Under the pieces are notes generated by a model. That model was not told the origin of the DNA. It worked only from the letters and a program-made list of their open reading frames with translations, and did no database searches. Positions 54,385 to 63,633 of a stretch of 64,000 nt of DNA are shown piece after piece (the first letter of the stretch is position 1; each line of letters starts with the position of its first letter). Where the stretch lies: NCBI GenBank assembly GCA_024230435.1, contig JAAERL010000611.1:19572-83571 (forward strand), given 5' to 3'. Source of the DNA: Desulfobacteraceae bacterium. GTDB lineage: Bacteria > Desulfobacterota > Desulfobacteria > Desulfobacterales > Desulfosarcinaceae. The position numbers were made by a program, and so were the translations under genes.

Positions 54385-54546
54385 AGTGTCCATCGGCGAA
54401 ATAGGTAAAGTTGTTAAAGATATAGGTATACTAAAAATTTTACCACGGGCATCCGATTGATATGCCCAAAGGCTGATATTGCGAGGATAAAATTTTCCGC
54501 ACACAACGAAAATGGCAGGAAAATTGGCCAATTATGGATGGACACT
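54385..54546 (+). repeat. Repeat family A, copy A2 (complete, 162 bp)
   Basis: Starts AGTGTCCATCGGCGAAATAG and ends with CCAATTATGGATGGACACT. The tips AGTGTCCAT / ATGGACACT are perfect inverted repeats. AAAT lies on both sides, consistent with a 4-base target duplication. The interior matches A1 (GGCATCCGATTGATATGCCC, TATTGCGAGGATAAAATTTT). It fills much of the 496-base divergent gap 54102-54597 and ends 51 bases before hemL, so it lies where the hemL promoter is expected. Confidence 0.82.
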
Positions 54547-54597
54547 AAATAGCATATTGCAAACTTTTCAAAAGAATCCAGAAAGGATTTTAAATTT

Positions 54598-55887
54598 ATG
54601 AAAACCGAGGCTTCGAAAACTTTATTCAATCGTGCGCAAACATTGATTCCCGGCGGTGTCAACAGTCCTGTCAGGGCTTGCAAATCAGTAGGGACAACAC
54701 CTCTTTTCATTACCCGGGCTCAAGGATGCTATATCCACGATGTGGATGGGAACCAATTTATAGACTATGTCGGTTCATGGGGGCCGATGATCTTGGGGCA
54801 TTGCCATCCGGCGATCGTTGAGGCTTTGACGCATGCATTGAGCCGGGGCGCCAGTTATGGCGCGCCGACGGAATTGGAAATTGAGTTGGCTCAGCTCATA
54901 GTTGATGCTGTAACTTCCGTTGATATGGTTCGTATGGTTAATTCCGGCACAGAAGCCGCCATGAGCGCGATTCGATTGGCGCGGGCCGCCACGGGCAGGG
55001 ATATTATAGTCAAATTTGACGGATGTTATCATGGTCATGCGGATGCTCTATTGGTGGACGCCGGGTCCGGAGTCGCCACCCTTGCAATCCCCGGAAGCCC
55101 AGGGGTCCCAAATGCCGCCGTAAATTGCACTGTGTCGGTTCCCTACAACAACGTTGAAGTATTTGAACGTATTATGGATGAGAAAGCGGATCAGATAGCT
55201 GCTGTTATCGTTGAGCCTGTTGCAGGAAATATGGGGCTTGTCGCACCTAAAGACGGTTTTTTGAAAGCATTGAGGGATTCATGCGATAAGACCGGAAGTG
55301 TTTTGATTTTCGATGAGGTGATGACCGGTTTCAGAGTCGCTTACGGCGGGGCTCAGACATTATACGGCATAAAGCCTGATTTAACATGTTTTGGTAAGAT
55401 TATTGGTGGTGGTTTACCTGTTGGCGCTTATGGGGGAGGAAAAGATTTGATGTCTATGGTTGCTCCTCAGGGCCCTGTTTACCAAGCGGGCACACTGTCA
55501 GGAAATCCTTTGGCTATGGCGGCAGGGATTTCAACGTTGAAGGAACTTAAGAAAACTGGATTTTATGAAGGCTTGGAAGTTTCCTCAAACCGGTTGTTTT
55601 CCGGATTGAGCAATGCGGCTGAACAAGCTGGTGTTCCAGTCACAGGCGCCCGCGTGGGCTCGATGATGGGGTTGTATTTTACCGATAGCCCGGTATTTAA
55701 CTACAGCGATGCAAAAAAATCGGATTTGAAGCGGTTCAATTATTATTATCGTAAAATGCTGGAACAAGGCATTTACCTGGCTCCATCACAATTTGAGGCG
55801 TCTTTTGTGTCATCAGCCCATGATGACCATGCCATTGATAAAACGATTGAGGCTGCGAAAAACGTTTTTGGGTCATTGCAAATTTAG
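54598..55887 (+). CDS. hemL: Glutamate-1-semialdehyde 2,1-aminomutase
   Basis: A 429-residue PLP enzyme making 5-aminolevulinate in the C5 heme pathway. It begins with SKTLFNRAQTLIPGGVNSPV; PLP-site motifs are VNSGTEAAMSAIRLARA, VLIFDEVMTGFRV and the Schiff-base lysine in TCFGKIIGGGLPVGAYGG. AAAGGA precedes the ATG. It stands alone, with repeat A2 just upstream. Confidence 0.94.
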   Translation: MKTEASKTLFNRAQTLIPGGVNSPVRACKSVGTTPLFITRAQGCYIHDVDGNQFIDYVGSWGPMILGHCHPAIVEALTHALSRGASYGAPTELEIELAQLIVDAVTSVDMVRMVNSGTEAAMSAIRLARAATGRDIIVKFDGCYHGHADALLVDAGSGVATLAIPGSPGVPNAAVNCTVSVPYNNVEVFERIMDEKADQIAAVIVEPVAGNMGLVAPKDGFLKALRDSCDKTGSVLIFDEVMTGFRVAYGGAQTLYGIKPDLTCFGKIIGGGLPVGAYGGGKDLMSMVAPQGPVYQAGTLSGNPLAMAAGISTLKELKKTGFYEGLEVSSNRLFSGLSNAAEQAGVPVTGARVGSMMGLYFTDSPVFNYSDAKKSDLKRFNYYYRKMLEQGIYLAPSQFEASFVSSAHDDHAIDKTIEAAKNVFGSLQI

Positions 55888-55991
55888 GCGTTTGGCACAA
55901 ACCTTACATTTTTCGCATAACTTGATTTCAAACAAAATTTCAAACAAATTGATTTGCAGGTGGCAATCAGGTTGTAATTCCGGTGACTGTG

Positions 55992-56312
55992 TTAAAAACT
56001 ATATTTATATGTAAACCAAGGAGTTAAAGGGGGGTCGGCTTCTTCATCCTTTTGAAAAATAAACATATCGAGTTTTTCAAATTGAGAATTCAATAACCAA
56101 TTAAAATCGAATGATACTGAATACCGGTTGCTTAGCGGGATATTAATGTCTGAATCGGATAGATAATCCATTTCAAATACATAAAAATGCATTTGATTAT
56201 CCAATCCGTTTATCCGGACTTTAGTTTTTTTCGGGGCAGTGACAAATAGAGAACAACTGCACAGCATTAGTACGAAACATACCAGTATTAAAAGCATTGA
56301 ATTTTTTTTCAC
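55992..56312 (-). CDS. Hypothetical small lipoprotein
   Basis: A 106-residue protein starting MKKNSMLLILVCFVLMLCSC. The hydrophobic stretch ends in the lipobox-like LCSC (Cys20 as lipidation site). The mature part of about 86 residues has alternating strand-like segments and no recognised domain. It lies 41 bases downstream of the M23 peptidase gene in the same direction and may be cotranscribed. Confidence 0.55.
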   Translation of the reverse strand: MKKNSMLLILVCFVLMLCSCSLFVTAPKKTKVRINGLDNQMHFYVFEMDYLSDSDINIPLSNRYSVSFDFNWLLNSQFEKLDMFIFQKDEEADPPLTPWFTYKYSF

Positions 56313-56353
56313 TTTTATCCAACCTTTTCTGAGTGGCTGTTTGTTTATCAGCG

Positions 56354-57280
56354 TTAGTTCAAAATGTACTTCGCGGGATTTACAGGAACCCCGTTTAGTC
56401 TTACTTCATAGTGCAAATGGGGCCCGGTGCTTCTTCCTGTGTTGCCCACAAGAGCAACAAGCTCTCCCCTTTTTACTTTTTCGCCCTTCCTTTTTAATAA
56501 TTTGGATAGATGACCATAGCGGGTTGTCATGCCATAGTCATGATTTATTTTGAGCATGTTGCCCATTAACCACTTTTTTCCTGCGTAACTGATGATTCCA
56601 TCGGCAGGAGCAATAACAGGCGTGCCTTTTTTGGTGGCGATATCCAAACCTCTATGAAATTCTTTTTGGCCTGTAAACGGTGAAATGCGGTATCCAAAAT
56701 TTGATGATACCCATCCGGTTGTCGGTCTTAATGAAGGTGTAGCGGCCAGCAGGTTCCGCTTATCATTTAAGGAGTCGAGCAGGGATCCTAAATTAGTTTT
56801 CTGAGAGGAAACCGATTGATTTACCTGTTTGATCTGTTCATGCATTTTGCGAATGAGGCGTCCGTGATTCTGATTTAAAGGCATATTGGAATCAAGATCA
56901 TCGGGCATGGAGCCGCCAGCGGCAAGTATGGATAACTGGTTTGCTTTGTGCTCGAGATTGGCCATAATTCTTATTTTTTTTTCAAAATCATTTAGCGAAA
57001 CCAATTTTGTTTTCAGTTTGTTGATTTTATCAGCAAATGCTTGAATTTGTATGCGTTGTCTTTGGATTTGAGTTTTTTGCAGCGCAAGTTGCGATAGAAG
57101 CTGCGGCTTGGTTCGAGCTGTTTTTTTGAGCATGTAGTAGTGAAAAGAACCGAAGGCTATAGCTGTTGCCGCTAATAAAAAAAGGAGCGTGAAGAACGCA
57201 ACAGATCGCATGGAAATATTGGCTTTTTTAATACGGCTTCCTTTATTATCAATGATTAAAATGTTAAATTGTTTGCTCAT
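56354..57280 (-). CDS. M23-family (LytM) peptidoglycan endopeptidase
   Basis: A 308-residue membrane-anchored protein: N-terminal transmembrane helix (SVAFFTLLFLLAATAIAFGS), a coiled coil at about 55-110 (LALQKTQIQRQRIQIQAFAD), and a LytM domain in the last 115 residues. Zinc ligands are visible in FHRGLDIATKKGTPV (HxxxD) and GPHLHYEVRLNG (HxH), with RYGHLSKL between. The start at 57280 is chosen since the upstream frame has no family match; an AGG lies 11 bases before it. Probably cleaves cross-links or activates amidases at the envelope. Confidence 0.87.
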   Translation of the reverse strand: MSKQFNILIIDNKGSRIKKANISMRSVAFFTLLFLLAATAIAFGSFHYYMLKKTARTKPQLLSQLALQKTQIQRQRIQIQAFADKINKLKTKLVSLNDFEKKIRIMANLEHKANQLSILAAGGSMPDDLDSNMPLNQNHGRLIRKMHEQIKQVNQSVSSQKTNLGSLLDSLNDKRNLLAATPSLRPTTGWVSSNFGYRISPFTGQKEFHRGLDIATKKGTPVIAPADGIISYAGKKWLMGNMLKINHDYGMTTRYGHLSKLLKRKGEKVKRGELVALVGNTGRSTGPHLHYEVRLNGVPVNPAKYILN

Positions 57281-57983
57281 GATAATTTTGCCTGCGTTTC
57301 TTCGGTATTTAATTTGAATTTTTGCGGAGCAGCGTGTGTATCTGCACACGCTGCTCTTGCCCCATCCCATCCCAATTTTTATTAATAATAAACTGGCAGA
57401 ATACACGCAAAAAATGTGCCGTGTTTCCAGCCAATTGAGATCAGCTTGAAGGCAAGCCGGTTAACTTTCTGATAGAACAGTTTTTTTTATACACATAAAT
57501 ACATTTTTTCCCTTGTATGCTTTTTTCAGTTCTAATTCTTTGTATGTTTTTTTTCAGTTTTAATTATTTGTATGTTTTTTTGTGCTAATTATTGACGCGT
57601 TCTTAAAAAGTTGGTCAAAGAATTTTTATCAACAGCATGTGGGCTGATGTTGTGGTTGGAACACACTATAATGGGAGGCTTTTTCAAGCTTCGATTATTA
57701 GAAATCATCACGTATTAGCGTAATATAAAAACATAAGATTTTTTTGACAGGCGTACCCGCCAAATGTGCCTTGTTATTAATCGTTTATTATTGCTAATAA
57801 GTATATCGAAAGGCGGGTGTCCTTGCGTTGGATTGCTGCCATTTAGCAGGTATGAAACAGGTTATGTTTTCTCTTTAACGATGAACATTATGTAGGCGAT
57901 TTGCAAATATAGGTGACGATTTTTGTCAGAGTGGATGCCGATTTATGTCATTCTGGAGAGCCGGTTTTGCGCAATGGTGTATT
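57281..57983. other. 703-base non-coding gap with T-rich tandem repeat
   Basis: Between the sigma-54 activator gene and the M23 gene, both on the minus strand. It contains the T-rich tandem repeat at 57511-57590. A TAGGCGATTTGCAAATATAG at about 57893-57912 matches the tip of repeat family B and may be a fragment. No reading frame is supported. Confidence 0.4.
57511..57590. repeat. Three tandem T-rich repeats of 25-28 bases
   Basis: Three units begin CCTTGTATGCTTTTTTC, CTTTGTATGTTTTTTTTC and ATTTGTATGTTTTTTTG and each ends in CTAATT or TTTAATT. Units span 57511-57537, 57538-57565 and 57566-57590. Confidence 0.7.
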
Positions 57984-59489
57984 TTATATTCCTTTTACTT
58001 GAAATTTAGAAATCAGCCTGGACAAATAGGTCCTTTGTATGTCCATTATTTTAGCTGCCTTACTCCTATTGCCCCCCGAATGTTTGAGGTTTAAAATGAT
58101 AAATTCTTTTTTGAAATTATTCAACGCTTCCTCCAATGTTAAGCCTACCTGAAGCCCCGGATAAGACGGGCGGACTGATACAATTGGCAGGTCTTCAGGC
58201 ACGACTTCCTTGCCATTGCCCATGACTACGGCGCGTTCGACGGCATTGCGCAGTTCGCGAATGTTACCGGGCCAATCGTATTGAACCATCTTATCCATAG
58301 CAGCCTTGGATATTTTTAGATTAGGCATTACCATTTCATCTTTAAATTGGCCAAGAAAATGTTCAGTCAGTAAAGGAATATCTTCTTTGCGCTCCCTTAG
58401 CGTAGGCATATTAATCTGTACAACATTGAGTCTGAAATACAGATCTTCCCGAAATCGGCCTTCACTGACCTCTTGGTCCAGCTTTTTATTGGTCGCGGAC
58501 AGAACCCTGACATCGACTGATATCGGGAAGTTGCCGCCTACCCGGTAAAAGTTGCCTTCTTGCAATACGCGTAATAATTTAGCTTGCATTCCAGGGGTCA
58601 TTTCCCCGATTTCGTCAAGGAAAATGGTTCCTTCGTGAGCTACCTCAAATTTGCCTATTTTTTTGCTTATGGCTCCGGTAAAAGCGCCTTTTTCATGGCC
58701 GAACAGTTCGTCCTCAAGCAAGGGTTCAGGAAGGGCGGCACAATTTAACACCACTAAGGGCTTAGTTTTTCGAGGTCCTGCTTTATGGATCAAGTGGGCC
58801 AGTAATTCTTTGCCTGTGCCGCTTTCACCTAAAATAAGCGCACTGGCTTTGGAGTTGGCAACCTTTAAACCATCTGAAATCACTTTTTCCAAAGCATTGC
58901 TTATTCCAACCATTTGGTGCCTGATTTCCAGATTTTTTTTCAGGGTTTTATTTTCAAGTTTGACCGCCTGGATGTTTTGGGCGTGCCCAATAGCCAGGGC
59001 TGCAAGGTTGGCAAACTCATATAAAAGGTTCATATCCGATTTTCGGATGGGAAGTCCGTTTTCCTTGTCGATAATTTGAACTACCCCAATGATTTTTTTC
59101 TCAAGTGTAAGGGGCGCACAAGCTATGGACTGGGTTTCGAACTTAATTGATTCGCTGATCTGCTTAAACCATCGGGGATCATTGCGGACATCTTCAATAA
59201 GAAGTGCTTTTCCGGTTTTTGCAACATGGCCGGCAATTCCTTGGCCAAGCTTAACGCGGTATTCTTTGATCTCCTCTTTTTTTTCACCTGTGGTTACATG
59301 AAAATACAAGGTGTTGGTTTTTCGATCCAAAAGCAGCAGGGAAGCCGCCTTGGCTTTCATGACCCGTGCTGACGATTCGATAATAAGTTCCAGTAATTTA
59401 TCTAAATCATGAACCGAAGAAACCCAGGTCGAAATCTCTTTAAGGTGGGTGATCAAAGTTGTGTCACCGTTTGATAGTTTTGTTTCCAT
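57984..59489 (-). CDS. GAF-domain sigma-54-dependent transcriptional activator
   Basis: A 501-residue enhancer-binding protein. A GAF domain (about 20-185; SSARVMKAKAASLLLLDRKT, GQGIAGHVAKTG) precedes the AAA+ domain with Walker A GESGTGKELLAH, the sigma-54 contact GAFTGA and Walker B GTIFLDEIGEM. A Fis-type helix-turn-helix closes the protein (GGNRSKAAKIMDIQRTYLS). The start at 59489 is chosen because AAGGG lies six bases before it; the frame extends 30 codons further. No kinase partner is adjacent, so a small ligand or redox signal sensed by GAF is likely. Target genes are unknown. Confidence 0.92.
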   Translation of the reverse strand: METKLSNGDTTLITHLKEISTWVSSVHDLDKLLELIIESSARVMKAKAASLLLLDRKTNTLYFHVTTGEKKEEIKEYRVKLGQGIAGHVAKTGKALLIEDVRNDPRWFKQISESIKFETQSIACAPLTLEKKIIGVVQIIDKENGLPIRKSDMNLLYEFANLAALAIGHAQNIQAVKLENKTLKKNLEIRHQMVGISNALEKVISDGLKVANSKASALILGESGTGKELLAHLIHKAGPRKTKPLVVLNCAALPEPLLEDELFGHEKGAFTGAISKKIGKFEVAHEGTIFLDEIGEMTPGMQAKLLRVLQEGNFYRVGGNFPISVDVRVLSATNKKLDQEVSEGRFREDLYFRLNVVQINMPTLRERKEDIPLLTEHFLGQFKDEMVMPNLKISKAAMDKMVQYDWPGNIRELRNAVERAVVMGNGKEVVPEDLPIVSVRPSYPGLQVGLTLEEALNNFKKEFIILNLKHSGGNRSKAAKIMDIQRTYLSRLISKFQVKGI

Positions 59490-59691
59490 CACTACCCTTG
59501 GTTGGTGTTTGAAGGTTGCATCTGCAGTTGGATGTAACATAGCCATATAGTCACATCCAAATAGGTGTCGTGTGATCAAACTGATAATTGATAATTGATA
59601 ATATGATTATAATAGCCAAGAAGACTATGGGTGTCAATCAAACTAATGAAATCATGGCCAAAAATAATATAAAATTTTAGTAAAACAGGCG

Positions 59692-59845
59692 CACATTCTC
59701 TATCCTCCATGCGCAGCTTAAGGAAAAGGGTTGCCGCCATCCTGATTTTCGATATCCCGCTTAAGTATAGATAATGCCGTTACCAGCCTGAAAAATAAAT
59801 TACAATAAGACCATGACTTCAGAACCGGTTTCCAATAAAACTAAG
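59692..59845 (-). pseudogene. Decayed IS200/IS605-type TnpA C-terminus
   Basis: Aligns with the transposase fragment at 63802-64000: both share GCATTCTC, ATCCTC, TTTTCGATAT, CGCTTAA and GATAATG blocks. Read leftward it gives FYWKPVLKSWSYC and LKRDIENQDGG, corresponding to FYSKPVLWSRSYC and IKRYIENQNSG in the other copy. The presumed catalytic Tyr is Asp here, and a stop codon interrupts the frame upstream, so it is dead. Part of the 1,020-base gap 59490-60509, which otherwise contains repeats A4 and B5. Confidence 0.6.
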
Positions 59846-60085
59846 GTCATGTCTGATTTCAGGGGCGTGATGGGGTAAAAGGCAATTCTTTTTTCACACC
59901 TTGAAAGGAACTGTCAAATCAGTGTTAATATTAAAATAAAAAAAAGATTTCTAATAGTTTGATCTATAATTTTAAATGGTTAGGCTGGTACTTGATAAGA
60001 GCTTTGCAAGATTCGGCATTTTCAAGCATGCAGGAAGACGAGGAAAAATCCTATTGCATTTTTTGATTGAGGTGATAGTTAAAAC

Positions 60086-60245
60086 AGTGTTCATTCATAA
60101 ATTGTCAATTTGTCCGGTAAATTTGTCATGCTCAAATTTTATCCCCGGAATATCACCCCCTTGGGCATATGAATCAGATGCCTGTGGTTAAATTTTTCGC
60201 ACGCCTTGATCTCAAACACGTTTTTCTAATTCTCCGATGAACACT
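60086..60245 (-). repeat. Repeat family A, copy A4 (inverted, about 160 bp)
   Basis: Reads AGTGTTCATTCATAAATTGT at the left and CTCCGATGAACACT at the right. Its complement matches A1 over GCGTGCGAAAAATT, CAGGCATCTGATT and GGATAAAATTTG. The tips differ from A1 and A2 by C-to-T changes on both ends (GTGTTCAT / ATGAACAC), keeping the inverted repeat intact. Repeat B5 starts one base after it ends. Confidence 0.75.
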
Positions 60246-60246
60246 C

Positions 60247-60455
60247 AGGCGATTGGCGGGAAAATATAACATCTGGTAAATATAACATCTTAACAAATAT
60301 AACATCTTGCCAGATGCCCCCTACTGCGCTTAGATTTATTTTCGTTTTCAAGGCGTACCAGGGTTTGCATACTTGACGTATTCGCAGTTTTGGCGCAACT
60401 TAATCGGACGCAAAAAAACAGGCAAAATGGTATATTTTTTAACAAAAATCGCCTA
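60247..60455 (-). repeat. Repeat family B, copy B5 with internal triplication
   Basis: AGGCGATTGGCGGG at the left and AAAAATCGCCTA at the right. GCATACTTGACGTATTCGCA and TTGGCGCAACTTAATCGGAC match B1. Near the left end the unit AAATATAACATCTT occurs three times (about 60261-60308), making this copy longer than the others. It ends 54 bases before the mpl start codon. Confidence 0.75.
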
Positions 60456-60509
60456 AATAGGGCTCTTGAATATAGCACGAGTCAAGAAAAACTATGGAGA
60501 TAGCTCGGA

Positions 60510-61934
60510 ATGAAGCGACAATTAGGCCTGAACAGATTGGAAAAAATTAACCGAATTCATCTGATTGCAATTTGCGGCGCCGGCATGGGTTCCCTTGCTT
60601 GTATGCTCAAAGAGTTGGGATATGCCGTAACCGGATCGGATAATCAGGTATATCCGCCCATGAGTGACTTTTTAAAAGCTCATCATATTCCAATATATGA
60701 CGGATTTGCACCGGAGCATTTGAAACCGAGGCCGGATCTTGTGATTGTGGGAAACGCGGTTTCGAAAAATAATCCCGAGGTGCAAGCTGCTAACCACCTG
60801 GGATTGCCGTATTGTTCAATGCCTCAGGCAATAAACCACTTTGCAGCCGCTGGGAAAAAGCAGATTGTGGTAACTGGCACCCACGGTAAGACAACGACCT
60901 CTTCTTTTATTTCCTGGCTGATTTATTGTGCAGGATTAGATCCGTCTTATCTTGTTGGCGGCCTGGTTTCCAATTTTCAGAGCAGCTACAGAATTGGCCA
61001 GGGGCAATGGATGGTTATCGAAGGCGATGAATACGATACCGCATATTTTGATAAGGGCCCTAAATTTTTGCACTACAATCCTGAAATAGCAATTCTTACA
61101 AGCATAGAATTCGATCATGCTGATATTTTTTCGGACTTGAATCAGATAAAACACGAATTTTCAAGAATGCTGCAAAATATTGCTAAGAGTTCCATTTTGA
61201 TTTTTCAGGGGCAGGATGACACTATTGTCAATCTGTTGCCAAAGGCGAAATGCTCTTTGATTTCATATGGCATGAACAACGGATCTGACTGGTCTTTGGG
61301 CCGGGTAAGGATAGAATCCGGTCACACATTGTTTGAGATTAAGGCCAAAGGGGTGTTTCAAAGCGAATTCAGAACCCAAATGATCGGGCTGCACAATCTT
61401 CAAAACCTGTTGGCAGGCATTGCTGTTGGCGAGCATCTGGGCATTGACCGGAATGTGATTTCGACTGCATTGGAAACCTTCAAAGGCGTCCGTAGGCGGC
61501 AAGAAGTCCGGGGGATAAAAAATGGTATTACTGTTATTGACGATTTTGCTCATCACCCCACTGCAGTCAGGGAGACTATCTCGGCGGTAAAGGCTTTTTA
61601 TGCGGATCAAAGAATTATCGCCGTTTTTGAGCCCCGAACGAATTCAAGTCGCCGTAAGGTTTTTCAAAATGTTTATCCGAATGCCTTTTCCCAGGCGGAT
61701 CTGGTTTGCATCAGGCAGCCTCGCCAATTGGAAAAAATTCCTGTCGAAGATCGTTTTTGTTCCAGAAAATTAGCCTCTGATATTCAGCAGATGGGCAAAG
61801 CCGCCTATTTTTTTACGGATACGGATGCGATTGTTGAGTATCTCGCTGGCAATACAAAAACCGGTGATGTTATTCTTGTTATGTCCAATGGGGGTTTTGA
61901 CAATATCCATGAAAAGCTGCTCATGGCGTTATAA
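60510..61934 (+). CDS. mpl: UDP-N-acetylmuramate:L-alanyl-gamma-D-glutamyl-meso-DAP ligase Mpl
   Basis: A 474-residue Mur-ligase-family enzyme that recycles cell-wall tripeptide onto UDP-MurNAc. The N-domain reads HLIAICGAGMGSLACMLKEL, the ATP loop VVTGTHGKTTTSSFISWLI, and GDEYDTAYFDKGPKFLHYNP is diagnostic for Mpl against MurC. The third domain has VIDDFAHHPTAVRETISAVK. GGAGATAG precedes the ATG. Repeats A4 and B5 fill its upstream region. Together with PgeF it points to active peptidoglycan recycling. Confidence 0.93.
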   Translation: MKRQLGLNRLEKINRIHLIAICGAGMGSLACMLKELGYAVTGSDNQVYPPMSDFLKAHHIPIYDGFAPEHLKPRPDLVIVGNAVSKNNPEVQAANHLGLPYCSMPQAINHFAAAGKKQIVVTGTHGKTTTSSFISWLIYCAGLDPSYLVGGLVSNFQSSYRIGQGQWMVIEGDEYDTAYFDKGPKFLHYNPEIAILTSIEFDHADIFSDLNQIKHEFSRMLQNIAKSSILIFQGQDDTIVNLLPKAKCSLISYGMNNGSDWSLGRVRIESGHTLFEIKAKGVFQSEFRTQMIGLHNLQNLLAGIAVGEHLGIDRNVISTALETFKGVRRRQEVRGIKNGITVIDDFAHHPTAVRETISAVKAFYADQRIIAVFEPRTNSSRRKVFQNVYPNAFSQADLVCIRQPRQLEKIPVEDRFCSRKLASDIQQMGKAAYFFTDTDAIVEYLAGNTKTGDVILVMSNGGFDNIHEKLLMAL

Positions 61935-62229
61935 CCGTTCGAATTCAAATGTTATATTTTATCATTATAATGATGAGCATGTATCCAGGCCCTGTTTTAA
62001 AAATAAATTAAAATTCAGGGCAATAAAGGGTAATTTACACCTGCTGCGCCTGCGAAAATGGTTCAAAATCCGGTATAATATCGGTTGATTGGTAATTTTT
62101 AACGGCTCATTAATCTTTTCGATTTTAAAAAAACTTGACATTTTGACTTGATTTCATTAATTAAATTTTCTTCAGTATGATACGAACGACACATAATAAT
62201 TAAACATAATTCGGATTGTTCGGATTGAC

Positions 62230-62268
62230 AGAGGGCGCGAGGCCAATAGGGGCAGCCCTCTTTTTTTT
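62230..62268 (+). terminator. Intrinsic terminator of a short leader or small RNA before fabH
   Basis: AGAGGGC (62230-62236) pairs with GCCCTCT (62255-62261), followed by eight T. No coding gene ends here: mpl stops at 61934. A TTGACA at 62135-62140 and TATGAT at 62176-62181 lie upstream, so the hairpin may end a transcript of roughly 80-100 bases. The remainder of the 503-base gap 61935-62437 holds a duplicated TTCGGATTG (62211-62228), an AAGGAGG at 62269-62275 and no supported gene. Confidence 0.6.
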
Positions 62269-62437
62269 AAGGAGGTCCAGTATTTTTAAATGTGTGACGC
62301 ATGCTAAGAGTGCTGTGCGCAAAGATCATTAAAAAATTACTGGGAACTAATAAATATACTGCTTATGAGCGGGCATTGTTTTTATAGGAATTAGTAAGAT
62401 ACATGCGAAACTTCAAATATAGCGCAGGTGTTAATTT

Positions 62438-63457
62438 ATGATATACGCGACAAAAATAACCGGAACCGGCTCAGCGTATCCGGCCAAACGCGTAACCAAT
62501 GGCGATTTGACTAAACGTTTAGCTGAACTTGATGTTCAAACGAGTGATAAATGGATTCAGGCACGCACCGGAATTCAAGAAAGGCGATACAGCGATTTAT
62601 CTAATCCGAAGGAGTCAAACGCCTCTCTGGCTGCTACAGCTGCTATGCGGGCATTGGAAATGGCTGGAAAGACGGCTTTGGATGTAGACCAAATTATAGT
62701 TGCCACTTGTAGTCCCGAAACAAATTTACCCTCCATTGCGTGTTTCGTGCAAAGGGATATAGGCGCCGTTAATTCATGGGCCATGGATATTAATGCTGCC
62801 TGTTCAGGTTTTGTATATGGCCTGGTAACAGCATCGCAGTTCATAAATACCGATCAGATCCGCACGGCTTTAGTAATTGGTTCCGAGGTGCTGCATCCTT
62901 ACTTAAATTGGTATGACCGCAGTTCCTGTATTCTATTCGGAGATGCGGCCGGGGCTGCTGTTATTGAACAAGTGCCGGTTAATAATGAGAGCAAAATATT
63001 GAATTGGTATCTGTCCTCGGACGGAAGATATGCAAACCATCTTCACATCCCGGCATGTTGCCCGCAAGATGGGGACGATGACTCCTGTCAGGAAAAGAAT
63101 CATGAAACCGGACATATTGTGATGAACGGCCGTGAAATTTTTAAGCTCGCTGTTCGCAGATTAACTAAGATGGCCTTAACCGTAACGGATAAAGAAGGCT
63201 TGAGCATAAAAGACCTGGATTGGCTTGTTCCTCATCAGGCCAACCAGAGAATTCTTGAAGCGGTTGCCCAACGACTTGAAATCCCAATTGAAAAAGTTCT
63301 GGTAAATTTAGACCGCTTTGGGAACACATCCTCTGCCACAATACCTACGGTTTTAGATGAAGCTGTCCGGCAAGGACGTATCAAAAGCGGCCAGACGCTT
63401 TTGCTGGATGCCTTTGGTGCGGGTTTCACTTATGGGGCCATGCTCGTGCGCTGGTAG
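62438..63457 (+). CDS. fabH: 3-oxoacyl-[ACP] synthase III (FabH family)
   Basis: A 339-residue thiolase-fold condensing enzyme. Catalytic triad: Cys in INAACSGFVYGL, His in VPHQANQRILEAVAQR and Asn in FGNTSSATIPTVL. The start ATKITGTGSAYPAKRVTNGD and the C-terminal DAFGAGFTYGAMLVRW are typical of FabH. It starts fatty acid synthesis from acetyl-CoA and malonyl-ACP, but no other fab genes or acpP are adjacent, so a dedicated role in another acyl pathway is possible. About 25 extra residues lie around 215-235 (CCPQDGDDDSCQEKNHE). Confidence 0.88.
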   Translation: MIYATKITGTGSAYPAKRVTNGDLTKRLAELDVQTSDKWIQARTGIQERRYSDLSNPKESNASLAATAAMRALEMAGKTALDVDQIIVATCSPETNLPSIACFVQRDIGAVNSWAMDINAACSGFVYGLVTASQFINTDQIRTALVIGSEVLHPYLNWYDRSSCILFGDAAGAAVIEQVPVNNESKILNWYLSSDGRYANHLHIPACCPQDGDDDSCQEKNHETGHIVMNGREIFKLAVRRLTKMALTVTDKEGLSIKDLDWLVPHQANQRILEAVAQRLEIPIEKVLVNLDRFGNTSSATIPTVLDEAVRQGRIKSGQTLLLDAFGAGFTYGAMLVRW

Positions 63458-63633
63458 TAAGTGTCAGTCGATGTAATGGCCAATTTGCCGTTATCTTTGG
63501 AAAGCAAATTTAATTTATTGAGCGAAGATTGCTTCGGTTGCGGGTTCAACTGCACGCCGTTTAACAGATTGCACAAGTATTCGTATTTTGCCTGTTAGGC
63601 CACCAGGCTCAACGGACCACAACAAAAGTAATA

